Below are positions 7,943 through 16,576 of a DNA stretch of 64,000 nucleotides, one piece after another. Source of the stretch: Calothrix sp. NIES-4105 (GTDB lineage: Bacteria; Cyanobacteriota; Cyanobacteriia; Cyanobacteriales; Nostocaceae); the NCBI RefSeq assembly GCF_002368415.1, contig NZ_AP018290.1:7183717-7247716 (forward strand), written 5' to 3'. The notes below the pieces were generated by a model. It saw only the letters and a list, made by a program, of their open reading frames with translations. It was not told the DNA's origin and did not search any database. How positions within the stretch are numbered: position 1 is the first letter of the stretch; each line of letters starts with the position of its first letter. The position numbers and the translations under genes were made by a program.

Positions 7943-9160
7943 AAAACTGGCAGAATAATTTCTAAGTTTGACCCAGTATATGAAGTAGGAAGTAACGTCC
8001 ACTTCTCAGCGATGCCTAGTGTACCAGCACAGCAGACATTGTTAAGTGTGTCAGAAGCATTTAAATCTTTTAAAGAACTACGTAGTTTGTTTTTTAAAAA
8101 AGAATTAAATCAAAAGCCGAAAGCACCCCTATACAGAAAGTCTGGAGGAATGTACAAAGTTACATACTCAAACATGGGTGCTGGAAAACCAACATTGTTA
8201 GAAAATGGATTACTTCGCTTCCCTCTAGGTAATCAAATCAATCGATGGTTTAAGGTAAAAGAATTTTTCTTACCCTTTCCAACTAACCTTGATTTTAAAA
8301 AGATTAAGGAAATTACAATTTTACCCAAGAATGGCGAATTTTACTTGGAATGCAATTATGAAGTAGAACCTGTATCTGTCAAGCTAGATATAAATCAAGC
8401 TTTATCCATAGACCTTGGGACGAGTGCTAACTTAATGGCTTGTGTCGATACATGTGGCAACTCTTTTTTAGTTGATTCTAGACATGCAAAATCAATGAAT
8501 CAACTCTACAACAAACGAGTAGCTAAACATAAAGAAGGAAAACCACTTATCTACTGGGATAATTTTCTAGATAAAATTACCCGCAAGCGTAATCATCAGA
8601 TGCGCGACATGGTTAATAAAGCCGCGCGCATGGCTATAAATCATTGTCTTACTCACGGATTGGGAACAATAGTAGTAGGATGGAATGAAGGCATTAAAGA
8701 TGGTGCTGACATGGGGAAAAAATCCAATCAGCAATTCGTTCAAATGCCTTTATGTAAGCTAAAAGAAAGAATTAAACAACTGTGTGAAGTTTACGGTATA
8801 CGTTACGTTGAAACGGAAGAAGCAAACACTTCTTGCGCCTCATATTTAGATGGAGACTCCCTGCCTGAACATGGTAAAAAGCCGTCGATGTGGAAAGCAT
8901 CTGGTAAGAGAACTAAACGTGGTTTGTACCGCACACAAAATGGTAGTTTAATTAATGCTGATGTTCAAGCAGCAGCTAATATTTTACGCAAAGTATCGAT
9001 GAACTTAAGCATTGACTTAAGTAGAATCAGTAGACGGTGCTTGACCACCGTTTCTAGAATTCGTATTTGGGAGCCAGTGCGTTGCGGGGGTTTCCCCCGT
9101 TGTAGCAACTGGCGTGCGACCAAATCATTTTCTACGAAAAAGAATCCTCGTCCCTTATAG
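7943..9160 (+). CDS. tnpB: TnpB, exon 2 (RuvC-like RNA-guided nuclease, residues 55-459)
   Basis: The main part of an IS605-family TnpB. After splicing to exon 1 the protein has about 459 residues. RuvC-type catalytic positions are seen at SIDLGT (D near 209), YVETEEAN (E near 342) and INADVQAAAN (D near 392). Between the last two lies the insert DGDSLPEHGKKPSMWKASGK instead of the usual four-cysteine zinc finger, as in a cyanobacterial TnpB subgroup. Known TnpB proteins use an omega RNA from the element's right end to cut DNA at the donor site. The frame before 7943 belongs to the intron. All RuvC residues are kept despite the decayed tnpA. Confidence 0.88.
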   Translation, partial: KTGRIISKFDPVYEVGSNVHFSAMPSVPAQQTLLSVSEAFKSFKELRSLFFKKELNQKPKAPLYRKSGGMYKVTYSNMGAGKPTLLENGLLRFPLGNQINRWFKVKEFFLPFPTNLDFKKIKEITILPKNGEFYLECNYEVEPVSVKLDINQALSIDLGTSANLMACVDTCGNSFLVDSRHAKSMNQLYNKRVAKHKEGKPLIYWDNFLDKITRKRNHQMRDMVNKAARMAINHCLTHGLGTIVVGWNEGIKDGADMGKKSNQQFVQMPLCKLKERIKQLCEVYGIRYVETEEANTSCASYLDGDSLPEHGKKPSMWKASGKRTKRGLYRTQNGSLINADVQAAANILRKVSMNLSIDLSRISRRCLTTVSRIRIWEPVRCGGFPRCSNWRATKSFSTKKNPRPL

Positions 9161-9167
9161 GGCGAGG
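9050..9167 (+). ncRNA. Candidate omega RNA (reRNA) region at the tnpB 3' end
   Basis: The 3' end of tnpB and its right flank hold two hairpins: CCAGTGCGTTGC...GTAGCAACTGG with an inner GGGGG/CCCCC stem (about 9074-9112), and the end hairpin CCTCG-T-CCC/GGGCGAGG (9146-9167). TnpB omega RNAs are made from exactly this region, with the guide reading out past the right end. I infer the function from position and structure only. Confidence 0.5.
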
Positions 9168-9273
9168 TTCGTCAAGGCATTGATATATTTTACAAGTTAT
9201 AGTAAAATTATATTATTATAATTTTTTCGAGAGTGAGAATATAAAACTATTTTGCTCACTTACTAGCTTTACT

Positions 9274-9909
9274 ATGGTTGCCGTTCAATTTCAAACATAT
9301 ACTGTAGAAGAGTTTTATGCGCTGGACTTGCCTGAAGGTCAGGAATATGAGCTTGTAAACGGAATTGTTACACCAATGGCTGAACCTTCAGGAGAACACG
9401 AAAATCTTAGGTCTGAACTACTTGTAGAATTGCGATTGGAAAGCAGACGCTCACAACTTGGGTTATTAGTACATCCTAAACCTGTGCTACAGTTGGGAAC
9501 AAGAGACACCCGCAAACCTGACTTAATCGCAATTGACCGAGACTCCTGGAATCAACAAACTTCAAGCGAAGCTGTATTAAAAGAACCTCCAAGTGTTGTA
9601 ATTGAGATTGTTAGCACAAATTGGGAAGAAGATTATCGTAATAAACCTCTCTGGTATGCTGCTTTTGGGGTAAGTGAGTTATGGATTGTTGACCCTTTGT
9701 TTACTATTGCTCGTTATCCCAAACGCAAAAATCCTAAGATTGAGGAACCTACTATTTCTATTGGGCAACTTGTCCCCTCACGCAGCATTTTAATTGAACA
9801 GGAATACGAATTTGAAAGTTTTACAGGCAAAGATTGTATTAAGTCACGGTTTTTTCCAAATTTAAATTTAACTGTAGAGCAAATTATCGCATTCGGCGCC
9901 GGAATTTAG
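9274..9909 (+). CDS. Uma2-family (DUF820) PD-(D/E)XK nuclease-like protein
   Basis: 211 residues with the family pattern: TVEEFYALDLPEGQEYELVNG at the start, then GEHENLRSELLVEL, then the nuclease-like core RKPDLIAIDRDSW and VVIEIVSTNWEEDYRNK, and YAAFGVSELWIVDP. Uma2 proteins are very common in cyanobacteria as scattered paralogues; their role is unknown and many may descend from mobile nucleases. The core has D (PDLIAI) and E (IEIVS), but the usual K is replaced by S/T around VSTNW, so catalysis is doubtful. It starts just right of the IS element and ends before a 52-bp repeat. Confidence 0.85.
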   Translation: MVAVQFQTYTVEEFYALDLPEGQEYELVNGIVTPMAEPSGEHENLRSELLVELRLESRRSQLGLLVHPKPVLQLGTRDTRKPDLIAIDRDSWNQQTSSEAVLKEPPSVVIEIVSTNWEEDYRNKPLWYAAFGVSELWIVDPLFTIARYPKRKNPKIEEPTISIGQLVPSRSILIEQEYEFESFTGKDCIKSRFFPNLNLTVEQIIAFGAGI

Positions 9910-9930
9910 TTAGAAACCGGATTTATATTT

Positions 9931-9982
9931 AATACCTTCGCCAAAATAAAGAGGGCCTTCTGCAGTAGAGTTATGTTTACCA
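9931..9982. repeat. Direct repeat A flanking the fic gene
   Basis: A 52-bp sequence starting AATACCTTCGCCAAAATAAA is repeated in the same orientation at 11176-11228, with two substitutions and one extra T. Together the copies bracket the fic gene. Confidence 0.85.
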
Positions 9983-10157
9983 GACTACAACTCAAACACG
10001 CTAAAGATTGCCCATGCCAAATATATTAGCACTATTGGAATGCCTACAGCGACACACAACAAGAACAACTTTAAGACGGTGGAGTCAAATTTTGAGTGAC
10101 CCTATTTAACAGAAGTTAGTAATTATTTATACATTGATACTAAATACTACCACTTAT

Positions 10158-11129
10158 TCAAGACTTTTTGTATCGTTGCTTGGGACTCCGGGGTTTGTCG
10201 GGGTATTGCATTTGGACTAATCCGGCTAATCGGGCAGGTAATAGATAGTTTTTACGGAAAGTGGGTTTGTGGGAGAGTTTGAGCCGTGCCATTAGCTCTT
10301 GGACGCTGCGGTATTGGTCGTCCATAATACTTAGTAGCTGTTGAACTTGGTCGCTAACTTGGTCGCTAACTTGGTCGGTGCTGTTCTGGATGAGGGTGTC
10401 GTGGATGATGTCGAGCATAAACTCGATGAATTTTGTGATATCGGCGGCGCGGTCGGCATCTTCTAAGACTTGGTAGTAGCGGTTTTGTTGGTCTTTAATG
10501 AGGCTTTCGATAGGGAGAAGGTAAAACAGAGAGTTCCACTGTCCGAGGATGAGGGTTTGCCACAGGCGCCCCATGCGACCGTTACCGTCGATGAAGGGGT
10601 GGATAAATTCGAGTTCGTAATGGAAGACACTGCTTTTGATTAGGGCATGGTCAGGTGACGCTTTGAGCCAGTCGAAAAGGTCAGGCATTAGATTGGGAAC
10701 TAGTTTAGCGCTCGGAGCGATATGAACGATTTGTTCGCCTTTATGGATGCCAACTTGACTTTTACGAAATTTTCCGGCTTCGGTGAGAATGTCGCTGGTA
10801 AGCAGGTAGTGAGCTTCTTTGAAGTGGTGGATGGAGGTTGGGTCGAGAGTGGGGAGGGCAACGGTTGCACGGATGGCTCCTTGGACTTCGGCAATTTCGC
10901 GAGTGTTGCCAAGGACTCGTTTGCCTTCCAGAATAGCGGTAATTTGGTCGAGGGAGAGGCTGTTGCCCTCAATGGCGAGAGTGCTTTGAATAGTACGAAT
11001 GCGGTTTTGTTTACGAAGTTGAGGAGAGGGCTGTCCTTGGAGGGTGCTTAGTCGCCCTAGTTGTTCGGCTATCGCGCTTATTTGATTGATGATGCGGGCA
11101 CTAATGCTAAAAGGCGGTTGATAGGACAT
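10158..11129 (-). CDS. Fic-domain protein (AMP-transferase type) with C-terminal winged helix
   Basis: 323 residues from the ATG at 11129; upstream in-frame sequence falls in a repeat and is not needed. The Fic core motif HPFIDGNGRMGRLW (near residue 175) is complete. The inhibitory helix motif TLAIEGN near residue 50 fits (S/T)xxxE(G/N), so this is an N-terminally self-inhibited Fic. Such enzymes add AMP to hydroxyl side chains of target proteins. Near residues 265-280 a SDQV unit is repeated (SDQVSDQVQQLL). The C-terminus (SVQELMARLKLSHKPTFRKN) looks like a DNA-binding winged helix. It stands alone, with no antitoxin beside it, between 52-bp direct repeats. Confidence 0.88.
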   Translation of the reverse strand: MSYQPPFSISARIINQISAIAEQLGRLSTLQGQPSPQLRKQNRIRTIQSTLAIEGNSLSLDQITAILEGKRVLGNTREIAEVQGAIRATVALPTLDPTSIHHFKEAHYLLTSDILTEAGKFRKSQVGIHKGEQIVHIAPSAKLVPNLMPDLFDWLKASPDHALIKSSVFHYELEFIHPFIDGNGRMGRLWQTLILGQWNSLFYLLPIESLIKDQQNRYYQVLEDADRAADITKFIEFMLDIIHDTLIQNSTDQVSDQVSDQVQQLLSIMDDQYRSVQELMARLKLSHKPTFRKNYLLPARLAGLVQMQYPDKPRSPKQRYKKS

Positions 11130-11175
11130 TGAGACAAGGTGACACCTTAGAGTCGTTATTACTATTTTATCATTC

Positions 11176-11228
11176 AATACCTTCGCCAAAATAAAGATGG
11201 CCTTCTGTAGTAGAGTTATTGTTTACCA
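11176..11228. repeat. Direct repeat B flanking the fic gene
   Basis: Second copy of the repeat at 9931-9982, lying just upstream of fic. The spacing of the two copies (about 1.25 kb) equals fic plus short flanks. Confidence 0.85.
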
Positions 11229-11344
11229 CAACTAGCGTGAATATACGAGAACATCCTGTCGTAACGATGAAAGCGAGTATCTTTCGCAAAACTAATAAAT
11301 ATAAAACAAGTTGAGTTGTAAATTCTTATCCCCCCAAATTATCG

Positions 11345-12350
11345 CTATGTTGCGGGAATCAACTGGGCTACAATCTTAGCTGAACTCATTACCCCAGGTA
11401 TCCCCGCACCAGGATGAGTTCCGGCGCCAACAAAATACAAATTAGATATATCCTCACTTTGGTTGTGTGGACGAAAGTAAGCAGATTGAAATAAAGTAGG
11501 TTCAATTGAAAACGCGCTTCCCAAGTAGCTGTTGAGGTCGAAGCGAAAATGTAACGGGTCTATATAGTGTTCTGTAACAATATGCTGCGATAAATCTGGT
11601 AAATATTTTTCTTCTAGATATTTAATTATCCTATCGCGGAAGGGTTTTGCCGTTGTCTTCCAATCGACATTGCCACCTAAGTGAGGTACTGGCGCCAGTA
11701 CCACCCATAGCAAACCAAATACCAAAAGCCTGTTCAAGCTTATGAATCATCGCATAAATTGAAGTACTTTGAAACGGGTTGCCACCAATTAATAACGGAT
11801 GAAAACTAAACACTTGTCGTAGTCGCTCGTCTTGAATATATTGATTTACAAACCCAGCTACCGATTTAAAAGATTGTAACTCTACCATATCAGGCGCCAC
11901 TTTCACCATATCAGTAATACTACCGAATGGCTTAGTCATTAAAGGTAAACCCTTATTAAAAACAGCTTGACTAGCTTTATAGAAACGTTCGTAACCAACA
12001 ACATCATTCGGGTTAAACGCACGAATTTGTTCAATTAGATAATCAGCGTCGTTATTATAATGAAAGACAGAACCATCTTCAAAGCGAATATTATAAAACG
12101 GGTTGAGTTGTACAAGCTTGACGTAATTTTCCATCGGTTTACCCGACACATCAAACAGTTACTTAATTAACCACGGCGCCGTAATAATAGTAGGGCCACC
12201 ATCAAACTTAAATCCCAAAAGCTCATAAACATAAGCACGTCCCCCCAACTTATCACGTTTATCAATCAACGTAACTTGGTGTCCACTTGCTTGTAAACGT
12301 ATCGCTGTGGCTATTCCACCAAAATCGGCGCCTATTACTACAATATTCAT
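11345..12350 (-). pseudogene. Decayed, internally deleted copy of crtI
   Basis: This is a close relative of the intact crtI at 14850-16322. The first segment (12350-12159) ends at a stop after PWLIK; the second covers FNPNDVVGYERFY up to FAMGGTGA; the third resumes at VLAPVPHLGGN and runs to the C-terminus. The FAD motif is changed (GADFGG for GAGFGG). About 460 bp between GGTGA and LAPVPHLGG are gone, and the join lies exactly at a GGCGCC that occurs at both edges in the intact gene. The result is a stop, a deletion and a frameshift, so it is not functional. Confidence 0.93.
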
Positions 12351-12543
12351 TGACTACTTGTACCTACACCTTGATTCAATTCGCGTTAAATCCTACCTTT
12401 TATTTGGTCACTACCCAGTGAATGCCCTTCTACTGAAACTTTTGCTTAAGATTAAGGAGGTTTTTATACCTGGATTTAGCAACGCCACTATTTTTGCTAT
12501 TATTGTATAGGTGGCAGCCTGTATTCCATATATATAACATGCT

Positions 12544-12798
12544 ATGAATATATCTTTAACACCAGAACAGGAGCAGTTTGTCCAATCAACACTCAACAGA
12601 GGCAGGTACTCTTCTGCTTCTGATGTAGTTCGTGCTGCTTTAAAGCTTTTAGAAGAACGCGAAATCGAGCGTTTGCAGCGATTAGAGGAACTCCGCAAGG
12701 AAATCGCCATTGGAATTGAACATTCAGATCGTGGTGACGTATTTGATGGAGAAGAGGTATTGAGGGAACTACGTTCGGAAATTCAGCAGGCTCCGTAG
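12544..12798 (+). CDS. parD: ParD-family antitoxin
   Basis: 84 residues. The N-terminus MNISLTPEQEQFVQSTLNRG and the block YSSASDVVRAALKLLEERE are typical of ribbon-helix-helix ParD/CC2985-type antitoxins, which bind DNA with the N-terminal half and wrap the ParE toxin with the C-terminal helix (REIERLQRLEELRKEI). The C-terminal tail (DRGDVFDGEEVLRELRSEI) is also standard. The next frame downstream is only a stump of ParE, so this antitoxin now stands alone. Confidence 0.88.
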   Translation: MNISLTPEQEQFVQSTLNRGRYSSASDVVRAALKLLEEREIERLQRLEELRKEIAIGIEHSDRGDVFDGEEVLRELRSEIQQAP

Positions 12799-12806
12799 GG
12801 TTAATA

Positions 12807-12866
12807 ATGGGCAAATATATTTTAAGTGGTGTTGCAAAACAAGATTTGAAGTTCCATATCTTATAA
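12807..12866 (+). pseudogene. ParE toxin stump (19 codons)
   Basis: Nine bases after the antitoxin stop, ATG opens a frame that reads MGKYILSGVAKQDLKFHIL and stops. The first 15 residues match the start of ParE toxins (x-YILS-x-AKQDL). The remaining about 75 codons are missing, and the following gene begins eight bases later, so a deletion has removed the toxin. Confidence 0.7.
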
Positions 12867-12873
12867 ACTAGAA

Positions 12874-13344
12874 ATGCCGACTGAAAACTGGAAATTATTA
12901 ATTAAATGTCTAGAAAAACATCAAGATACAAATTTATATGAGAAACCACGACTTTATAACAGAACTCTTTCTATATTTTTCGACCCTGCAGTAGTCACTA
13001 GGAGTGACTATAGAACAATTGAACGTAATGGGAAACGATGCCTCCGTATTACAATTTACGCAAAATATTTCAACTTTATACCGGAAGTATACTGGTTGCC
13101 AGAAGCCGGATTACCAATAGAAGTAAAAATAGCTAATCAGAATATTGAATCTTTTGGTTTTTGTGGCGCCAATAAACTCTATCCGGTTAATGAAGCACGG
13201 CTAATGTATTGGTCGAGTGAGTATAGTGCTAAAACTTTTTACCCCACTGACACATTAGAACACCAAGTAGGGAATCAAGCTGTAAGACGGGTAATGCTTG
13301 CTTTTGAAAAACTAGAGAACGTCACTACCCAAGGTCGAGATTAG
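12874..13344 (+). CDS. Hypothetical protein, 156 residues
   Basis: I do not recognise this protein. It is soluble, rich in aromatic residues (YAKYFNFIPEVYWLPEAG, LMYWSSEYSAKTFYP) and has no obvious signal or membrane segment. The start ATG has little ribosome-site support. It lies directly after the truncated ParE and overlaps the tail of the convergent helicase relic by 33 bp. A short echo of its GTATACTGGTTGCC stretch (13087) occurs again at 14813 just past the crtI end, hinting that part of this gene was once duplicated with crtI. Confidence 0.55.
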   Translation: MPTENWKLLIKCLEKHQDTNLYEKPRLYNRTLSIFFDPAVVTRSDYRTIERNGKRCLRITIYAKYFNFIPEVYWLPEAGLPIEVKIANQNIESFGFCGANKLYPVNEARLMYWSSEYSAKTFYPTDTLEHQVGNQAVRRVMLAFEKLENVTTQGRD

Positions 13345-14589
13345 GTTACTTTTTTGTAAGTCCTCAAGGAAAGGTGATATATTGTTTGTTTCAGTAATAA
13401 TAAACAAATGCTCTACTGCACGAGTTATTGCGACGTAGAAAAGACGACGTTCTTGTATTTCCCTAGCAGCTTGGCGATTGAAAGCTAACAATAATATCTG
13501 TTCGGGTGCAACACCACAATGTTTCTGTAAAAATAAAGCTCGGTTGACCAAGGTGAAAGTTTTGCCACTACCAGCCCGTGCTACTACTTGTATATGACCA
13601 TCAACGGCGCCAATTGCTGTTGCTTGTTCAATGTCGGCAGTAGAGTTTAAGTGTTGCTTTAACCAGGATTGTATATAATTACATTTTTCAGCTTGATATT
13701 CGCTTAATGATATATGTTCTGTACATTTAGATTGGTAAAAGTTATCAGCATTGAAAAAGTTTTGTTCAAAAGTTTCTTTTATATTTTTGAGTAAAGCCTG
13801 TTTTTCTGCTTTCCGTTTCTCTACTTTCTGCTTCTGCTTATTTGCCTCCAATATTTGTGCTTTCTGTCTTTCAGCTTCTTGCTTTTCTGCTTTTCTTCTT
13901 TCGGCTTCTTGTATTTCAAAAGCTTGTCTTTCGGCTGCAATTTTTTCTAATCTTGCCTTTTCTATATCCTGTAGTATATCTAAAGATTTAAAAATTTCTT
14001 CATAACTAATTGATGGAGATATTTCAGAAAACTCTTTAATAAATTTATCTTTTTTATAATTAACAACTTCTTTATACTTGAGGTGATCATTTTGAAAACT
14101 AAAATCCACACGTATTTCTAAAGTTCTTGGATTCCATGCCGAAAATCTTCCTTTTCTTTTTTGTGAGATATGGGTAACTCTTCTTCCAATAAGGAGTTGC
14201 CAAAGGCAACAATTGTCACCAATATGTCGTACAAAAGTTTGAATATTGTTAATTTCTAAATTCCTAGTTTTTATGATTTGCTTTTCTTCTTGCTTAATTT
14301 GTATGAGTTCTGCAATTTCTTCATATAAAAGAGGTGGGTATATGTTCTTCAAATCATTTGCACTATAAATTTCACGTGTAAAATTTTCTTGACATTTAAA
14401 ATTGTTTATTTTTTTACTTGTTAACTCTAAACCTATCTGTAAACCTAGAGGATTTACTAAGTATACTTTTCCTTCTCTTCCATCAGCATGTACAACATTT
14501 CTTCCAAGGAGAAGCCTCCACGGTGTAATATTATTACTAGTAACTTGGATAAAACTTTGAATGTTGTCAATCTGCAAACTACTATTCAT
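13312..14589 (-). pseudogene. UvrD/PcrA-type helicase with its core deleted in frame
   Basis: The frame is open for 425 codons, but the helicase is not complete. Residues 1-190 hold two copies of a small domain (TPWRLLLGRNVVH / CLWQLLIGRRVTH). Residues about 200-270 form a highly charged coiled coil of AERRKAEKQ-type repeats. Residues about 325-370 carry SF1 motif I (VVARAGSGKTFTLV) and motif Ia (ILLLAFNRQAAREI). The next residues are motif VI (RRLFYVAITRAVEHLF) and the C-terminus. Motifs II to V, several hundred residues, are missing, with the join at a QERR-like overlap. It may still be expressed, but cannot be a working helicase. Confidence 0.8.
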
Positions 14590-14849
14590 AAGTGCCTGAC
14601 TCTCGCTTAAATTGTTTTAGCGGTTTCAAAACCCATATTCTTAGTGTTCCCACAGACGGAGTAAAAATAACACCGACTACAACCCAATTTGTCTATCTAC
14701 CTATCTGTTTTTCGTTGACAACCTTTTAATTACACCCTAGCTAAAAGGATTTTTGAAAAATTAAGGGAAGTATAAAACGTCGTATAGTTGACGTATTAAG
14801 TCCAGCAAAAGTATACTGGTTGCCAAAATTAAACGACTAACACTTAGTA
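14590..14849. other. Spacer between helicase relic and crtI
   Basis: A 260-bp AT-rich stretch without a gene. Near 14813 it has a short sequence (GTATACTGGTTGCC) also found inside the gene at 12874-13344. Confidence 0.4.
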
Positions 14850-16322
14850 TTAATCTTTAGAAAGAATAATGTCGGCTACAATCTTAGCTGAACTGATTAC
14901 TCCAGGAATTCCGGCGCCTGGATGTGTACCAGCACCAACAAAATATAAATTAGATATATCTTCACTTTGATTATGGGGACGGAAGTAAGCAGATTGAAAC
15001 AAAGTAGGTTCAATTGAAAAAGCGCTTCCCAAATAGCTGTTAAGGTCTGAGCTAAAATGTAACGGGTCTATATAATGTTCTGTAACAATATGCTGCGATA
15101 AATCAGGTAAATATTTTTCTTCGAGATATTTAATTATTCTATCGCGGAAAGGTTTTGCCATAGTCTTCCAATCTAGATTGCCACCTAAATGAGGTACTGG
15201 CGCCAATACATAAAAACAATCACAACCTGCTGGCGCCAGCGAAGTATCAGTAGCTGTAGGTCGATGTAAGTATAGCGAAAAATCATCAGGTAAATATTTT
15301 CGCGTAAAGATATCTTCAATCCAATCTTGATAGCGCTTACCCATGAGAATTTCATGATGTGCCATATGTTCATATTGGCGATTAGTTCCAAAGTACAGCA
15401 CAAACAAAGACATTGAATAGCGTAAGCTTTTAATTCTCTTATCGCTCCATTTCCTACGGTAAGAAGCTGGTATCAAATTTAAATATGTAAATGCGACATC
15501 AGCATTACTAACAACTGCTTCGGCGCCGATATAGCCATGATTATTTGTATTTATCCCAGTCGCGCGCTTTGTTTTAGCATCAATAACTATTTCTGTAACT
15601 TCAGTATTAAGTAAAATTTTACCGCCTATATCTATAAACAACCGTCGCAAACCCTCAACCAAGGCGCCAGTACCACCCATAGCAAACCAAATACCAAAAG
15701 CTTGCTCAAGCTTATGAATCATCGCATAAATTGAAGTACTTTGAAACGGGTTACCACCAATTAATAGGGGGTGAAAACTAAACACTTGTCGTAGTCGCTC
15801 GTCTTGAATATATTGATTAACAAACCCTGCTACCGATTTAAAAGATTGTAACTCCACCATATCAGGCGCCACTTTCATCATATCAGTAATATTACCGAAA
15901 GGCTTAGTCATTAAAGGCAAACCCTTATTAAAAACAGCTTGACTAGCTTGATAGAAACGTTCGTAACCAACAACATCATTCGGGTTAAACGCGCGAATTT
16001 GTTCAATTAGATAATCAGCGTCGTTATTATAGTGAAAAACAGAGCCATCTTCAAAGCGAATATTATAAAACGGGTTGAGTTGTACAAGCTTAACGTAATT
16101 TTCCATCGGTTTACCCGACACCTCAAACAGTTCCTTAATTAACCACGGCGCCGTAATAATAGTAGGGCCACCATCAAACTTAAATCCCTCTAGCTCATAA
16201 ACATAAGCACGTCCCCCCAACTTATCACGTTTATCAATCAACGTAACTTGGTGTCCACCTGCTTGTAAACGTATCGCTGTGGCTATTCCACCAAAACCGG
16301 CGCCTATCACTACAATATTCAT
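14850..16322 (-). CDS. crtI: CrtI-type phytoene desaturase family protein
   Basis: 490 residues, the usual length. An N-terminal FAD/NAD fold begins [12 protein letters not shown] (GxGxxG at 7-12) followed by KRDKLGGRA. Then come the CrtI family blocks [47 protein letters not shown], and the C-terminal FAD-binding block LYFVGAGTHPGAGIPGV. Such enzymes desaturate phytoene or a related carotenoid. Most cyanobacteria instead use CrtP, CrtQ and CrtH, so this is an additional or acquired desaturase, and its substrate cannot be told from sequence. A decayed copy lies 2.5 kb away on the same strand. The gene contains eight GGCGCC hexamers. Confidence 0.88.
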   Translation of the reverse strand: MNIVVIGAGFGGIATAIRLQAGGHQVTLIDKRDKLGGRAYVYELEGFKFDGGPTIITAPWLIKELFEVSGKPMENYVKLVQLNPFYNIRFEDGSVFHYNNDADYLIEQIRAFNPNDVVGYERFYQASQAVFNKGLPLMTKPFGNITDMMKVAPDMVELQSFKSVAGFVNQYIQDERLRQVFSFHPLLIGGNPFQSTSIYAMIHKLEQAFGIWFAMGGTGALVEGLRRLFIDIGGKILLNTEVTEIVIDAKTKRATGINTNNHGYIGAEAVVSNADVAFTYLNLIPASYRRKWSDKRIKSLRYSMSLFVLYFGTNRQYEHMAHHEILMGKRYQDWIEDIFTRKYLPDDFSLYLHRPTATDTSLAPAGCDCFYVLAPVPHLGGNLDWKTMAKPFRDRIIKYLEEKYLPDLSQHIVTEHYIDPLHFSSDLNSYLGSAFSIEPTLFQSAYFRPHNQSEDISNLYFVGAGTHPGAGIPGVISSAKIVADIILSKD

Positions 16323-16357
16323 TGACTACTTGTACCTACGTTAAACCCCTCTCCAAA

Positions 16358-16380
16358 CCTCTCCCCGACACGGGGAGAGG
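16358..16380. repeat. GC-rich hairpin upstream of crtI
   Basis: CCTCTCCCC-GACAC-GGGGAGAGG is a perfect 9-bp stem. The surrounding CCCCTCTCCAAACCTCTCC resembles a dispersed repeat rather than a terminator, as no T-run follows in either direction. Confidence 0.6.
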
Positions 16381-16576
16381 CTTTAAAAAGCTTATTATAT
16401 CGTTTCCCTTCGCCTCTAGAATATAGAAGAGCGAATGGTAGGTACGACCAGTCTACTTCCAGCTAAAGAAGTATTAGATAAACACGCTAGACCGCGATTT
16501 TTTCATTTCCTGTTGCCAAAACCTATACTTTAGTACAAGACAACTATATAATCTCAAATTGAAGGTGTTTTGGGTG

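Larger units (their letters stand above)
2640..9180. mobile_element. IS200/IS605-type element with decayed tnpA and a tnpB split by nested group II introns
   Basis: Divergent tnpA (minus) and tnpB (plus) relics lie between two short GC hairpins, at 2660-2676 and 9146-9167, typical of IS605-type ends. Without the 4.6-kb intron insertion the element would be about 1.9 kb, a normal size. The tnpA gene is broken, so autonomous transposition is unlikely. The tnpB reading frame would be restored if the intron spliced. Exact ends were not determined; they should lie just outside the hairpins. Confidence 0.8.

Noticed and set aside
11345-12350. Three separate small genes in place of one crtI pseudogene
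   Set aside because: All three frames align in order with one intact gene 2.5 kb away, so they are fragments of one copy.
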